Positions 1 through 9,199 of a DNA stretch of 64,000 nucleotides are shown in pieces. This DNA comes from Mycobacterium sp. IS-1742 (lineage in GTDB: Bacteria > Actinomycetota > Actinomycetes > Mycobacteriales > Mycobacteriaceae). The stretch covers positions 35,570 through 99,569 of the forward strand of contig NZ_LQIV01000015.1 in NCBI RefSeq assembly GCF_001500125.1, written 5' to 3'. A program made the position numbers and the translations under genes. Below the pieces are notes generated by a model that worked only from the letters and a program-made list of their open reading frames with translations, was not told where the DNA came from and ran no database searches. Positions within the stretch are counted from its first letter, which is position 1; each line of letters begins with the position of its first letter.

Positions 1-467
1 TGACCGTTGACGACGTAGGTGTCGCCGTCGCGGATCGCGGTGGTGCGCAGCGACGCCAGGTCGGAGCCGGCCTCGGGTTCGGAGAAGCCCTGGCACCACC
101 AGATGTCCAGCGCCGCCGTGGGCGGGAGGAAGCGCTCCTTGATCGCCTGCGAGCCGAACTCCGCGATGACCGGGCCGACCATCTTCGAGTTGAACGTCAG
201 CGGCTCGGGGACGCACGCCAGCTGCATCTCGTCGAGCCAGATCTGGTGCTGGACCGGCGTCCAGTCCTTGCCGCCCCACTCGACCGGCCAGTTCGGCACC
301 GCGAGGCCGTGATCGTTGAGGATCTTGTGCGTGGTGACGATGTCGTCCTTGGAGACCTCGCCACCCTGCCGGGATCGTTCGCGGATCTCGGCGGGGATCT
401 CGGTGCGGTAGAAGGTACGAAGCTCGTCGCGGAAGGCGGCTTCCTCTTCGGTCAGCGCCAGCTGCAT
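1..467 (-). CDS. Acyl-CoA dehydrogenase (3' end beyond the window)
   Basis: Only the first 155 residues are present because the gene runs off the left edge. The protein opens MQLALTEEEAAFRDELRTFY, typical of the alpha-helical N-terminal domain of FadE enzymes, and shows the family motif GFSEPEAGSDLASLRTTA (about residues 130-147), which contacts the flavin and acyl-CoA. FadE enzymes oxidise acyl-CoA thioesters to 2-enoyl-CoA with FAD in the cytoplasm. The ATG at 467 is supported by alignment with the usual N terminus. The substrate (fatty acid or sterol side chain/ring fragment) cannot be read from this part. The upstream gap (468-555) contains the stretch ACCGGTTGGTCGG, which could be a TetR-type half-site set, and a TetR gene follows on the same strand. 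Confidence 0.93.
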   Translation of the reverse strand, partial: MQLALTEEEAAFRDELRTFYRTEIPAEIRERSRQGGEVSKDDIVTTHKILNDHGLAVPNWPVEWGGKDWTPVQHQIWLDEMQLACVPEPLTFNSKMVGPVIAEFGSQAIKERFLPPTAALDIWWCQGFSEPEAGSDLASLRTTAIRDGDTYVVNG

Positions 468-555
468 GTGTGACTCCCTGCTCGGGGACGGAGGGCCTGA
501 ATTCACACTAACTCACCGGTTGGTCGGGTCGGCTACCGGTCAGTAGTAAGGGGGG

Positions 556-1110
556 TCAGCGGCGGAGCATGAACTCGAGGAAGTGGTCGCGCACCGCGGG
601 CGGGGCGGTCTGGCCCGGGTCGGCGGCGTGCAGCAGGCCCACGCCGGCGGAGAACATGATCGTCGAGCGCAGCGCCGCCTCGTTCGTCGAGAAGCCCTCG
701 TCGAGGAACGCCTGCTGCAACGCGGCCAGCACCCGGCGGTCACTCTGCCGGACCTTGTCGGCCACCTTCTCGTCGGCGATCGCCCACGTCCGCATCACGC
801 GTTCGACCGCCCAGTGCGACGGGCTGACGAGCGCCTCCATCATCACCTGCATCCGTTCGCGCGGTGGCACATCGTGCATCGTGGCGAATCGGCGACGCTC
901 CCGGTCGCGGACCTCCCCCCACGCCTCGACCAGCGCTGCGCGGTAGGCCCGGATGTCGCTGAAGTGCCAGTAGAAGCTGCCCTTGGTGACGTGCAGCCGG
1001 TCGCAGAGCCTGCCGATGCGCAGCGCGTTCGGGCCGCCCTCGGCGAGCAGCGAGAATCCCGCGTCGATCCAGTCGTCCAGCGATGTCGGGCGGTCACGCT
1101 CGGTCGCCAT
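556..1110 (-). CDS. TetR/AcrR-family transcriptional regulator
   Basis: A 184-aa regulator with an N-terminal helix-turn-helix (about residues 12-58; core RLCDRLHVTKGSFYWHF) followed by an all-helical ligand-binding domain. TetR proteins bind short palindromes as dimers and release on ligand binding. The ATG at 1110 puts the HTH at the usual distance from the N terminus; a longer frame continues upstream to 1557, but the added residues are low-complexity and antisense to another gene. A perfect inverted repeat at 1165-1182, 55 bp upstream, is a likely autoregulatory operator. The gene lies directly upstream of an acyl-CoA dehydrogenase on the same strand, so control of fatty-acid or related catabolism is a reasonable inference, not a demonstrated role. 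Confidence 0.9.
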   Translation of the reverse strand: MATERDRPTSLDDWIDAGFSLLAEGGPNALRIGRLCDRLHVTKGSFYWHFSDIRAYRAALVEAWGEVRDRERRRFATMHDVPPRERMQVMMEALVSPSHWAVERVMRTWAIADEKVADKVRQSDRRVLAALQQAFLDEGFSTNEAALRSTIMFSAGVGLLHAADPGQTAPPAVRDHFLEFMLRR

Positions 1111-1164
1111 GTCCGGCAGCATACGGCGGGTATGGCCGCCGTGGCGACGCTTCCAGCAAACGTA

Positions 1165-1182
1165 CCGTACCTGCTGGTACGG
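1165..1182. promoter_or_regulatory. Candidate TetR operator (7-bp perfect inverted repeat)
   Basis: The sequence CCGTACC-TGCT-GGTACGG is a perfect 7-bp inverted repeat with a 4-bp spacer. It lies between the TetR gene (start 1110, minus strand) and the DUF5709 gene (start 1253, plus strand), so it could govern either or both. The GTACC/GGTAC half-sites also occur upstream of the TetR/CYP138 pair near 20.95 kb. Confidence 0.55.
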
Positions 1183-1252
1183 GCGCCCTCGCGGGGTGTA
1201 GCGGCCGTCGCAGTCAGGTTTAGTGCCCAGGCCCGCGGGGCAACCGGCCGAC

Positions 1253-1645
1253 ATGAGCGACAACATCGACTTCGACTCGGCGAACGATGCCGGCGGCACC
1301 GGCGATACCCTGCGGCCCATGGAGGGTCTCGACGCAGACGACGTTCGCAACGACGACGGCGACATCGTCGTCGACCCGCCCGACCACTGGAGTGAGGCCA
1401 ACCGGTCCGACCAGTTGCCGCGCGGCGAGGTCGGCGGCGGGGAGTCGCTCGACGAGAAGCTCGCCGCCGAGGTGCCCGACAGCGCGGCCGTCGCACCCGC
1501 CGACGACTCCGCGCCGGCGGGTGAGGTCGAGCCGAGGCCCGAAGACCAGCTCGACAACCTCGACGCCGACCATCACGGCACCGACGCCGGTCAGGTCAGC
1601 GGCACCCCAGAGGACGGTGACTCGTTCTTCACCGTCGTGGAGTGA
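1253..1645 (+). CDS. DUF5709-type acidic small protein
   Basis: A 130-aa, strongly acidic protein (many Asp/Glu, no membrane segment or signal peptide). The core PMEGLDADDVRNDDGDIVVD and the following PPDHWSEANR resemble the actinobacterial DUF5709 family, whose function is not known. I chose the ATG at 1253 (MSDNIDFDS) over an upstream in-frame start at 1223, because the extra residues look unlike the family. It converges on glgX, with 10 bp between the stop codons. No catalytic residues can be identified. Confidence 0.75.
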   Translation: MSDNIDFDSANDAGGTGDTLRPMEGLDADDVRNDDGDIVVDPPDHWSEANRSDQLPRGEVGGGESLDEKLAAEVPDSAAVAPADDSAPAGEVEPRPEDQLDNLDADHHGTDAGQVSGTPEDGDSFFTVVE

Positions 1646-1655
1646 TCCGACTTCC

Positions 1656-3800
<2,145 letters not shown>

Positions 3801-3954
3801 AGTGCACGCTCCTGAGGGTTGGTTCACGGGTCGGGGGCGACGTTACGGGCCGGGCGGCGTGCGGGCAGCACGACCGCGTCCCTTGGCGGCGTCCCGGAGA
3901 TATACCCACTTCGGGACTTCTCAACGGCCGAGCCGGTCACACCGGCGCACGGTC

Positions 3955-4521
3955 TCAGACGACGGCGACCCCGGCGCCGCGCAGCGCCTCGACGGCCTCG
4001 GCGGTCGACTCCTCGGCCACCCCGGCGGTGAGGTCGAGCAGCACGCGGGTGCGCAGGCCGACCGCCACCGCATCGGCCGCGGTGGCCCGGACGCAGTAGT
4101 CCGTGGCGATCCCGACGACGTCGACCTCGTCGACGCCGCGTTCGCGCAGCCAGTCACCCAGCGGTGTCCCCGCCGCGTCGCTGCCCTCGAACCCGCTGTA
4201 GGCCGCCGAGTACTCACCCTTGGTGAACACCGCCTCGACCGGTGACGGGTCGAGGTCGGGGTGGAACTCGGCACCCTCGGTCCCGACGACGCAGTGGCGG
4301 GGCCAGGACACCCGGTAGTCCGGTTCGTCGGAGAAGTGGTCACCGGGGTCGATGTGGAAGTCCTTGGTCGCCACGACGTGGTCGTAGCCGGTGCCCGACG
4401 AGACGTCGTTGCCCGCGATCAGCTCACTGATGCGCCGGGCGACGGCGGCCCCGCCGGTCACGGCCAGCGAGCCGCCTTCACAGAAGTCGTTCTGGACGTC
4501 GACGACGATGAGCGCGCGCAT
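3955..4521 (-). CDS. pncA: Nicotinamidase/pyrazinamidase PncA
   Basis: A 188-aa cysteine hydrolase that converts nicotinamide to nicotinate in NAD recycling; in M. tuberculosis the same enzyme activates pyrazinamide. All expected residues are present: the catalytic triad Asp8, Lys101 and Cys143 (in GIATDYCVR) and the metal ligands Asp54, His56, His62 and His76. Most of the sequence, for example the opening MRALIVVDVQNDFCEGGSLA, matches the tubercle-bacillus protein as remembered. The His usually preceding the catalytic Cys is Tyr here, which is probably tolerated. The ATG at 4521 is preceded by TACCGT and six bases, which suggests a leaderless transcript. It is a stand-alone gene between glgX and the PAS-ANTAR operon. 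Confidence 0.96.
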   Translation of the reverse strand: MRALIVVDVQNDFCEGGSLAVTGGAAVARRISELIAGNDVSSGTGYDHVVATKDFHIDPGDHFSDEPDYRVSWPRHCVVGTEGAEFHPDLDPSPVEAVFTKGEYSAAYSGFEGSDAAGTPLGDWLRERGVDEVDVVGIATDYCVRATAADAVAVGLRTRVLLDLTAGVAEESTAEAVEALRGAGVAVV

Positions 4522-4527
4522 GACGTC

Positions 4528-4533
4528 ACGGTA
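4528..4533 (-). promoter_or_regulatory. Predicted -10 element for leaderless pncA mRNA
   Basis: On the minus strand TACCGT lies exactly six bases before the pncA ATG, with no Shine-Dalgarno sequence. TANNNT followed by 6-7 bases and the start codon is the usual signature of leaderless mycobacterial transcripts. No convincing -35 is visible. Confidence 0.45.
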
Positions 4534-4548
4534 GCGCCACGCGAGTGG

Positions 4549-5256
4549 TCACACACCCGCTGCACGGACCCGGTGGTGCACCGTCAGCAGCAGGTGGTCG
4601 AACGCCGAACGCGGCGGCAGCGTGTCCTCGTAGTACAGGGCGGTGAAATCGGCGAGCAGACGTTCGGCGAAGGTGCGCAGCTTCACCCCGGCCTCGGCGG
4701 CCCGCCATTTGAGTAGTTCGAAGGCCGCGACCGCGTCGACGCGGTAGACCAGCATGAGCATCCCCTTGGCGCGTTCGATGGCCGCGCGGTGCTCGACCAT
4801 CGCCGCGGCGGTGGCGGCCGCCATCTCGCGGGTGGACTCCTCGAGGCGGCTGGGGGTGACGTCGACGTAGAACCCCTGCGTGCCGACGATGTCACCCGTC
4901 TCGTCGAACATCCGGTCGGCGATCACCACGACATCGTGGATGCGTTTGTTGGTGTCGATGATCCGGTGACGGGTGCTGAACGTACGGTGAGTGCGGCGGA
5001 TGTCGTCGAGCGTCGCGGCCACTGAGACGTAGTCGTCCGGGTGTTTGTGAGCGAGTACCAGTTCGGTGGTGGGAGTGACGGTTCCCGGCTGATACCCGTG
5101 CATCAGGTGTACCTGGTCGGACCACTCCCAGCGGCCGTCCGCAAAGTGGTAGCGAAACCATCCGACGTTTTGCGGCGATCCACCGGCAAGCGCCCTCTCC
5201 AGTGACTCTTCGGGGGGCACTCTGCCACAGTAACCCCGACATGTGACCTCAGCCAC
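4549..5256 (-). CDS. PAS domain plus ANTAR RNA-binding regulator
   Basis: A 235-aa protein with a PAS fold (about residues 30-135; GWFRYHFADGRWEWSDQVHL) and a C-terminal ANTAR domain (about 150-205; ERAKGMLMLVY...A..LLKWRA), the three-helix module that binds paired hairpins in nascent RNA and blocks termination. It is probably a sensor-coupled antiterminator in the cytoplasm. It is the last gene of a five-gene operon; its GTG start at 5256 overlaps the end of the upstream membrane-protein gene by 8 bp. An in-frame GTG at 5220 is an alternative start. No ANTAR-type double hairpin was found nearby, so its RNA targets are unknown. Confidence 0.9.
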   Translation of the reverse strand: MAEVTCRGYCGRVPPEESLERALAGGSPQNVGWFRYHFADGRWEWSDQVHLMHGYQPGTVTPTTELVLAHKHPDDYVSVAATLDDIRRTHRTFSTRHRIIDTNKRIHDVVVIADRMFDETGDIVGTQGFYVDVTPSRLEESTREMAAATAAAMVEHRAAIERAKGMLMLVYRVDAVAAFELLKWRAAEAGVKLRTFAERLLADFTALYYEDTLPPRSAFDHLLLTVHHRVRAAGV

Positions 5257-6586
5257 CGAATAGCAGATACAACCCCGTGAAGGTGTAGCCGACCATGACC
5301 AGCATCATGGCGAGCTGGCCGGTCAGCTGGTGTGCCGACGGCAGCAGTTTGAGCGCACGGTCGTGTGCGGCCACCACTCCGGCCATGTGGCCGGCCACCA
5401 CGAACGCCACCTTGAGCGTCGCGAGCACCGACGGATGCATCGACAACAGGTAGCTCACCTCGGCGTCGGCCAGACCGAACACGTTCCAGCCGCGCTGTAA
5501 CGGGTCGGCCAGCAGGATCACGGTCTGCTGACCCCGTTCGACGAGGTATGTCAGGTAGTGGGCGAACACGTAGCCGAGGACGATCGGGATCAGCGAGTGC
5601 GCCATCAGCCCGGGCAGTTCGCGACGCCGCTGCCGGTCGACCCCCGCGGTCGCCATGGCGGCCGCGCTGAACGTGCCCGCCACGATCAGCACGAACACCG
5701 CGAGCCCCGCGGTCTTGAGCAGTGTCGCGGTCCACGCGCCGTCGGCGGTCGAGTCGACGAAGTCGCGCCACACCGGCATCGCCGAGAAGCTGTCGAACGC
5801 GGTGGAGCCGAGCAGCACCGACAGCACCGTGACGGTCCCCGGCCGCACCGGCAGCGTGGGCAGGTGGTCGAAGGGGTTGCCGATCGCGATCCGTCCGGTG
5901 TCGCGCTGGCGACGGAACATCGCCAGCCGGGAGGCCACCACGCTGTACACCTCGAACGGGTCGGCGCGCGCGCACCACCGCTCGCCGAACCACAGCGCGC
6001 CGGCGAACGTCACGCCGACATAGACCAGCAGCCACGTGCGGATGGCCGCGACGTAACCGGGGTCGGGGCTGGCCAGTTCGAGCCACACGAACGCGAACAG
6101 CCCGAACGCCGCGGGCCAGTATCCGAGCCGCACCGGATAGGGCGGGCGGTCCGTGCGGCGGTGCAACCGCAGCACGCGGGACAGGGCGCGCACCGGCGAC
6201 AGCACCCGCCAGACCGGTCCGAACGCCCACGACAGCGCGACCAGGCCGACCCAGAGGAGTACGTAGAAGACCCCGGGCAGCGGGTTCTCGGCGTTCTGCG
6301 GGCCGAAGAACGCGGCCATGGCCACCCAGAGCGTGAGCGCCAGGGCGGCCAGGGCGATGGCCCATCGGGTGACGGGCGCGTCGACGACGGCGGTGACCCA
6401 CGGCGGCAGTGCGCGTCCGGGCCGGTCCTCGTCGAACCGCGGCGTGCGCCAGGCGAGCGCGACGACAGCGAACGTCGCGGTGAGCGCCCAGGCGGCGCCG
6501 AGCAGGGCGTAGGTGTAGGGAATCGGCAGATCGGTGGAGCCGCCGAGCCCGTGTGCCAGCACCGTCACGTGCGCCGCGGAGGTCAC
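5249..6586 (-). CDS. Polytopic membrane protein of unknown function, about 10 TM segments
   Basis: A 445-aa integral membrane protein with about ten hydrophobic helices (for example near residues 25-47, 75-95, 105-127, 265-290 and 330-355). Conserved-looking histidines sit within or next to membrane helices (AHSLIPIVLGYVFAHY and AGHMAGVVAAHDRA), as in metal- or haem-handling membrane proteins. Relatives are sometimes labelled fenitrothion hydrolase in databases; I do not think that name is informative. The GTG start at 6586 overlaps the stop of the lipoprotein gene by 4 bp (GTGA), so translation is probably coupled. Context with a cupredoxin-like lipoprotein suggests metal or electron handling at the cell envelope, which is inference only. 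Confidence 0.85.
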   Translation of the reverse strand: MTSAAHVTVLAHGLGGSTDLPIPYTYALLGAAWALTATFAVVALAWRTPRFDEDRPGRALPPWVTAVVDAPVTRWAIALAALALTLWVAMAAFFGPQNAENPLPGVFYVLLWVGLVALSWAFGPVWRVLSPVRALSRVLRLHRRTDRPPYPVRLGYWPAAFGLFAFVWLELASPDPGYVAAIRTWLLVYVGVTFAGALWFGERWCARADPFEVYSVVASRLAMFRRQRDTGRIAIGNPFDHLPTLPVRPGTVTVLSVLLGSTAFDSFSAMPVWRDFVDSTADGAWTATLLKTAGLAVFVLIVAGTFSAAAMATAGVDRQRRRELPGLMAHSLIPIVLGYVFAHYLTYLVERGQQTVILLADPLQRGWNVFGLADAEVSYLLSMHPSVLATLKVAFVVAGHMAGVVAAHDRALKLLPSAHQLTGQLAMMLVMVGYTFTGLYLLFGG

Positions 6587-7014
6587 CGTACTTGTACGCC
6601 GGCGACCACGCGGTTCAGTTCGTGCAGTTCGATCTCGACGTTGCCCGGCACGTCCACGGTGAACTGGAACATCTGGCCGGCCTTGGGCTCGATGCGGAAC
6701 GTGTGTTCCGGAACCGAGTGCACGTGCAGTTCGTCGGCGGCGTCACTGTTGACCCGCAGCACGATCGGCTCGCCGAGCTTCCCCTCGAGCCGCGCGTTGG
6801 TGGGGGTGACGTTGCCGCCCTCGATGCTGATGTCGATGGTCAGCCGGTCGGTCGGCCGCTGCTGGTCGGTCATGTCCGACGGGCTGACGGTCGACGCCGA
6901 GGGGCTCGGGCTCGCTGCCTCACCGCTGTCCTGCGAGCCGCCGCAGGCAGCGACCAGCAGCGCCGCCGCCGTCACCATGAGTGCAGATCCGGAGCGTCGT
7001 GCGGTGCGTGTCAC
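6583..7014 (-). CDS. Cupredoxin-like lipoprotein
   Basis: 143 aa. The N terminus (VTRTARRSGSALMVTAAALLVAACGG) is a lipoprotein signal with lipobox VAAC, followed by a Ser/Pro linker and a compact beta domain. The motifs DELHVHS (about residues 98-104) and IELHELN (about 127-133) resemble ligand loops of EfeO-type cupredoxin domains. It should be anchored outside the cytoplasmic membrane and may bind copper or another metal. The GTG start at 7014 has GAAGGGA upstream and overlaps the preceding small gene by 4 bp; a longer reading frame starting upstream is simply read-through of the neighbours. It is part of the 4549-9028 operon. Confidence 0.82.
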   Translation of the reverse strand: MTRTARRSGSALMVTAAALLVAACGGSQDSGEAASPSPSASTVSPSDMTDQQRPTDRLTIDISIEGGNVTPTNARLEGKLGEPIVLRVNSDAADELHVHSVPEHTFRIEPKAGQMFQFTVDVPGNVEIELHELNRVVAGVQVR

Positions 7015-7181
7015 GTGTTCCCTTCTCGATCCGGGTGTCCGCCGTCCTTGCGGCGGTTCTTCGCGGCAATGTAGACGACGACGCCGGCGACCACGATGGC
7101 CGGCGCGAACGCCGGCACCGCGATCCAGATCGGATGGTCGGCCAGGTACACGACGTCCGAGGCGTCCGGCGTCACCGTCAT
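7011..7181 (-). CDS. Small single-pass membrane protein (56 aa)
   Basis: An ATG at 7181 opens a 56-codon frame ending at 7011. The product has one hydrophobic helix (IWIAVPAFAPAIVVAGVVVY, about residues 18-37) followed by a basic tail (AAKNRRKDGG). Its ATG overlaps the stop of the large membrane gene by 4 bp (ATGA), and its own TGA overlaps the lipoprotein start (GTGA), so it fills the gap exactly. This geometry is the main evidence that it is a real gene. It is probably a subunit or assembly partner of the neighbouring membrane proteins; no family is recognised. Confidence 0.72.
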   Translation of the reverse strand: MTVTPDASDVVYLADHPIWIAVPAFAPAIVVAGVVVYIAAKNRRKDGGHPDREGNT

Positions 7182-9028
7182 GCCTGCGCCGACGGTTGTA
7201 GCTCGGCCTCGCTGCCGCTCGGCTCGCTCTTGCTGATGCGGCCGCCACCCCAGGTGATGCCGGCGATCATGGCCAGCGTGCAGGCCAGCACCACCAGGCA
7301 GCCGATCAGCCAGAGCGACTGCGGGATGTCGGGGCTGCGCTCACGCTGCAGGATGGTGATCTCCGAGACCATGGGCCGGGTGAACTGCGGTTCGGCGGGC
7401 ACTTCCTGCGCGCCGATCCCCGGGTCACCCGCGAGGTAGATCGGCACGGCGGCCAGCGTCTTGCCGTCGTGCACACGCAGCAGGGTCTTCCAGGTGCCCG
7501 ACACCGGCATCGGCTGAGTGGACACATAGTGGCCGGGGCCGACCTTCTCGAGATTGTCGACGAACTGACCGCGCTGGTTCTGCAGGCCGCCCTGCCAGCC
7601 GAGCACCGACACCCAGTTCGGATCGTCGCTGATCGCGTCCGGCGGGTTGAGGCGGACGTCGGCGGTCACGTAGCGCTCGCCGTTGACCGCCGGAGCCTCG
7701 GTCAGCGTGATCGCGGCGGTCGTGTTCTCGGGCACGTTGTAGCGCAGGCCATTGGCCGCCGCCCCGCCGATCGCGAGAACGGCCAGCGCGACGAGGCCGA
7801 CACCGATCGCCCGTTTCGGCAGGCGCTGCCCGGTGATCACCATGCCGGCCATCGCGCCGCAGGCGCCGACGAGCATCGCCACCGGCACGGACATCGCCAG
7901 CGCCTCGGGCCAGATGCTGGTGGGCCACGCGTAGTGGTAGACGGCGTTGATCCACAGCGATTCCAGCCAGAGGCCGACCGTGGCGATCCCGAGCCCGGAC
8001 ACCAGGCCGAACACCACCGGCCGTTTGAGCAGCGGGGTGAGGGCCACCAGCTCGACGACCACGGCGGCGCCCAGGTAGAGCGGGAACCAGTTGACCGGTG
8101 CGTCGAGAACCGGAGCGACGAGGAAGGCGACGATGCCGCGCAGGCCGATGGCGATCACCGCGGCGATGATCGCGGCGCCTCGACCGAGGAAGATGCGGGC
8201 CATCACCAGGGCCAGGGCCGCCGCGGCGGCGATCAGCATCGGCTGGAAGACCTGCCGGAACTGCGGCACCCCGAAGTCGAACTCGATCTGGTAGACCGAT
8301 GCGCCGATCAGCACACCGGCGAAGGCGAGGTAGAGGACGAACTTCAGGCCGAGACCGTCGCGCGGAACGTCCGGGCCGACCGCCCGCTTGCCCTCGTACT
8401 CGAGGTACGCCGCGGCCAGCGTGGAGAACCCGGCGCCGCCGATCATCATGAGGTGGGTGGGGCCCCACAGCGTGACGTCCTGACCGAAGATGCGGTGCCA
8501 CATGTCGTCGAGCGGGAAGCCCAGCAACGCGTAGAGCCCGCATCCGGCCATCACGAGGCCGCCGACCGGTGCGTGCCAGTGGTCGGTGATCCGCACCGCG
8601 GCCGGTCCGGGGCGGTCGAACGGCAGCACGACCGCGGTGCAGCCCGCGACGAAGATGCCGAACAGGCCGATGAGGATGAAGTAGTGCGCGGGGTTCGCCA
8701 AAGCGCCGTCGTCGCGGCCGTTGCCGATGTGCAGGCTGACGTCCCAGATGAAGCCGAACAGGGCGCAGATGATCGAGGCGGTGAACATCGCGACCGGCAG
8801 CGCCACCCACGGCGGCCGTTTGAACCGGCGCCCCGTCCAGTCGGCCAGCTTCGTCAGCCAGCTGATCTTGTGGTTGCGGTGCAGGTAGCCGATGTACAGG
8901 AGGATCGCTGTGATGACGGCGGCCGCCACGGACAGGCCGACGATCTCGCTGATCGCCGCGCCACCGCCCTCGTCACCCTGCGCCAGCACCGATACGCCGG
9001 AAACCTCGCCGAAGAACTCCACTGTCAT
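7178..9028 (-). CDS. Large polytopic membrane protein with extracytoplasmic C-terminal domain
   Basis: A 616-aa protein with about twelve TM helices, then a soluble beta-rich domain (about residues 430-555; GPGHYVSTQPMPVSGTW resembles YtkA/FixH-like domains) and a final TM helix. The membrane part carries striking polar motifs: WDVSLHIGNGRDDG, NPAHYF, DHWHAP, DDMWH and LWGPTHLM. These clustered His/Asp residues look like a metal or haem site within the membrane. The function is unknown. The ATG at 9028 directly abuts GGGAG; a GTG two codons downstream (9022) is better spaced and may be the true start. It is the first gene of a five-gene operon, with an inverted-repeat operator candidate about 25 bp upstream. 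Confidence 0.85.
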   Translation of the reverse strand: MTVEFFGEVSGVSVLAQGDEGGGAAISEIVGLSVAAAVITAILLYIGYLHRNHKISWLTKLADWTGRRFKRPPWVALPVAMFTASIICALFGFIWDVSLHIGNGRDDGALANPAHYFILIGLFGIFVAGCTAVVLPFDRPGPAAVRITDHWHAPVGGLVMAGCGLYALLGFPLDDMWHRIFGQDVTLWGPTHLMMIGGAGFSTLAAAYLEYEGKRAVGPDVPRDGLGLKFVLYLAFAGVLIGASVYQIEFDFGVPQFRQVFQPMLIAAAAALALVMARIFLGRGAAIIAAVIAIGLRGIVAFLVAPVLDAPVNWFPLYLGAAVVVELVALTPLLKRPVVFGLVSGLGIATVGLWLESLWINAVYHYAWPTSIWPEALAMSVPVAMLVGACGAMAGMVITGQRLPKRAIGVGLVALAVLAIGGAAANGLRYNVPENTTAAITLTEAPAVNGERYVTADVRLNPPDAISDDPNWVSVLGWQGGLQNQRGQFVDNLEKVGPGHYVSTQPMPVSGTWKTLLRVHDGKTLAAVPIYLAGDPGIGAQEVPAEPQFTRPMVSEITILQRERSPDIPQSLWLIGCLVVLACTLAMIAGITWGGGRISKSEPSGSEAELQPSAQA

Positions 9029-9052
9029 CTCCCGGGTTTGGACGGACCGAAC

Positions 9053-9066
9053 TTACCGCTCGGTAA
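9053..9066. promoter_or_regulatory. Candidate operator TTACCG-N2-CGGTAA upstream of the membrane operon
   Basis: TTACCG-CT-CGGTAA is a perfect 6-bp inverted repeat with a 2-bp spacer, 25 bp upstream of the first gene of the 4549-9028 operon. The geometry is that of a TetR-type or similar dimeric repressor site. The rest of 9067-9199 shows no gene. Confidence 0.45.
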
Positions 9067-9199
9067 TGTTGCCAGAATACCCAAGGTGAAACCAGGGGTA
9101 CCGGGTACTTTTTCTCCCGGCCGGCGACCCGCCGCGCGGCACGACTGACTCACGCCCGTGAGGTACCCCACGGCGCCGCGCATCAACCACCCGGTGCCG

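Noticed and set aside
556..1110. Assignment of the first TetR protein as KstR2
   Set aside because: It lies beside an acyl-CoA dehydrogenase, but the sequence is unlike KstR2 and no KstR2-type operator is seen.
5249..6586. Naming the 10-TM protein a fenitrothion hydrolase
   Set aside because: No hydrolase motif is visible; the label is probably a propagated database name.
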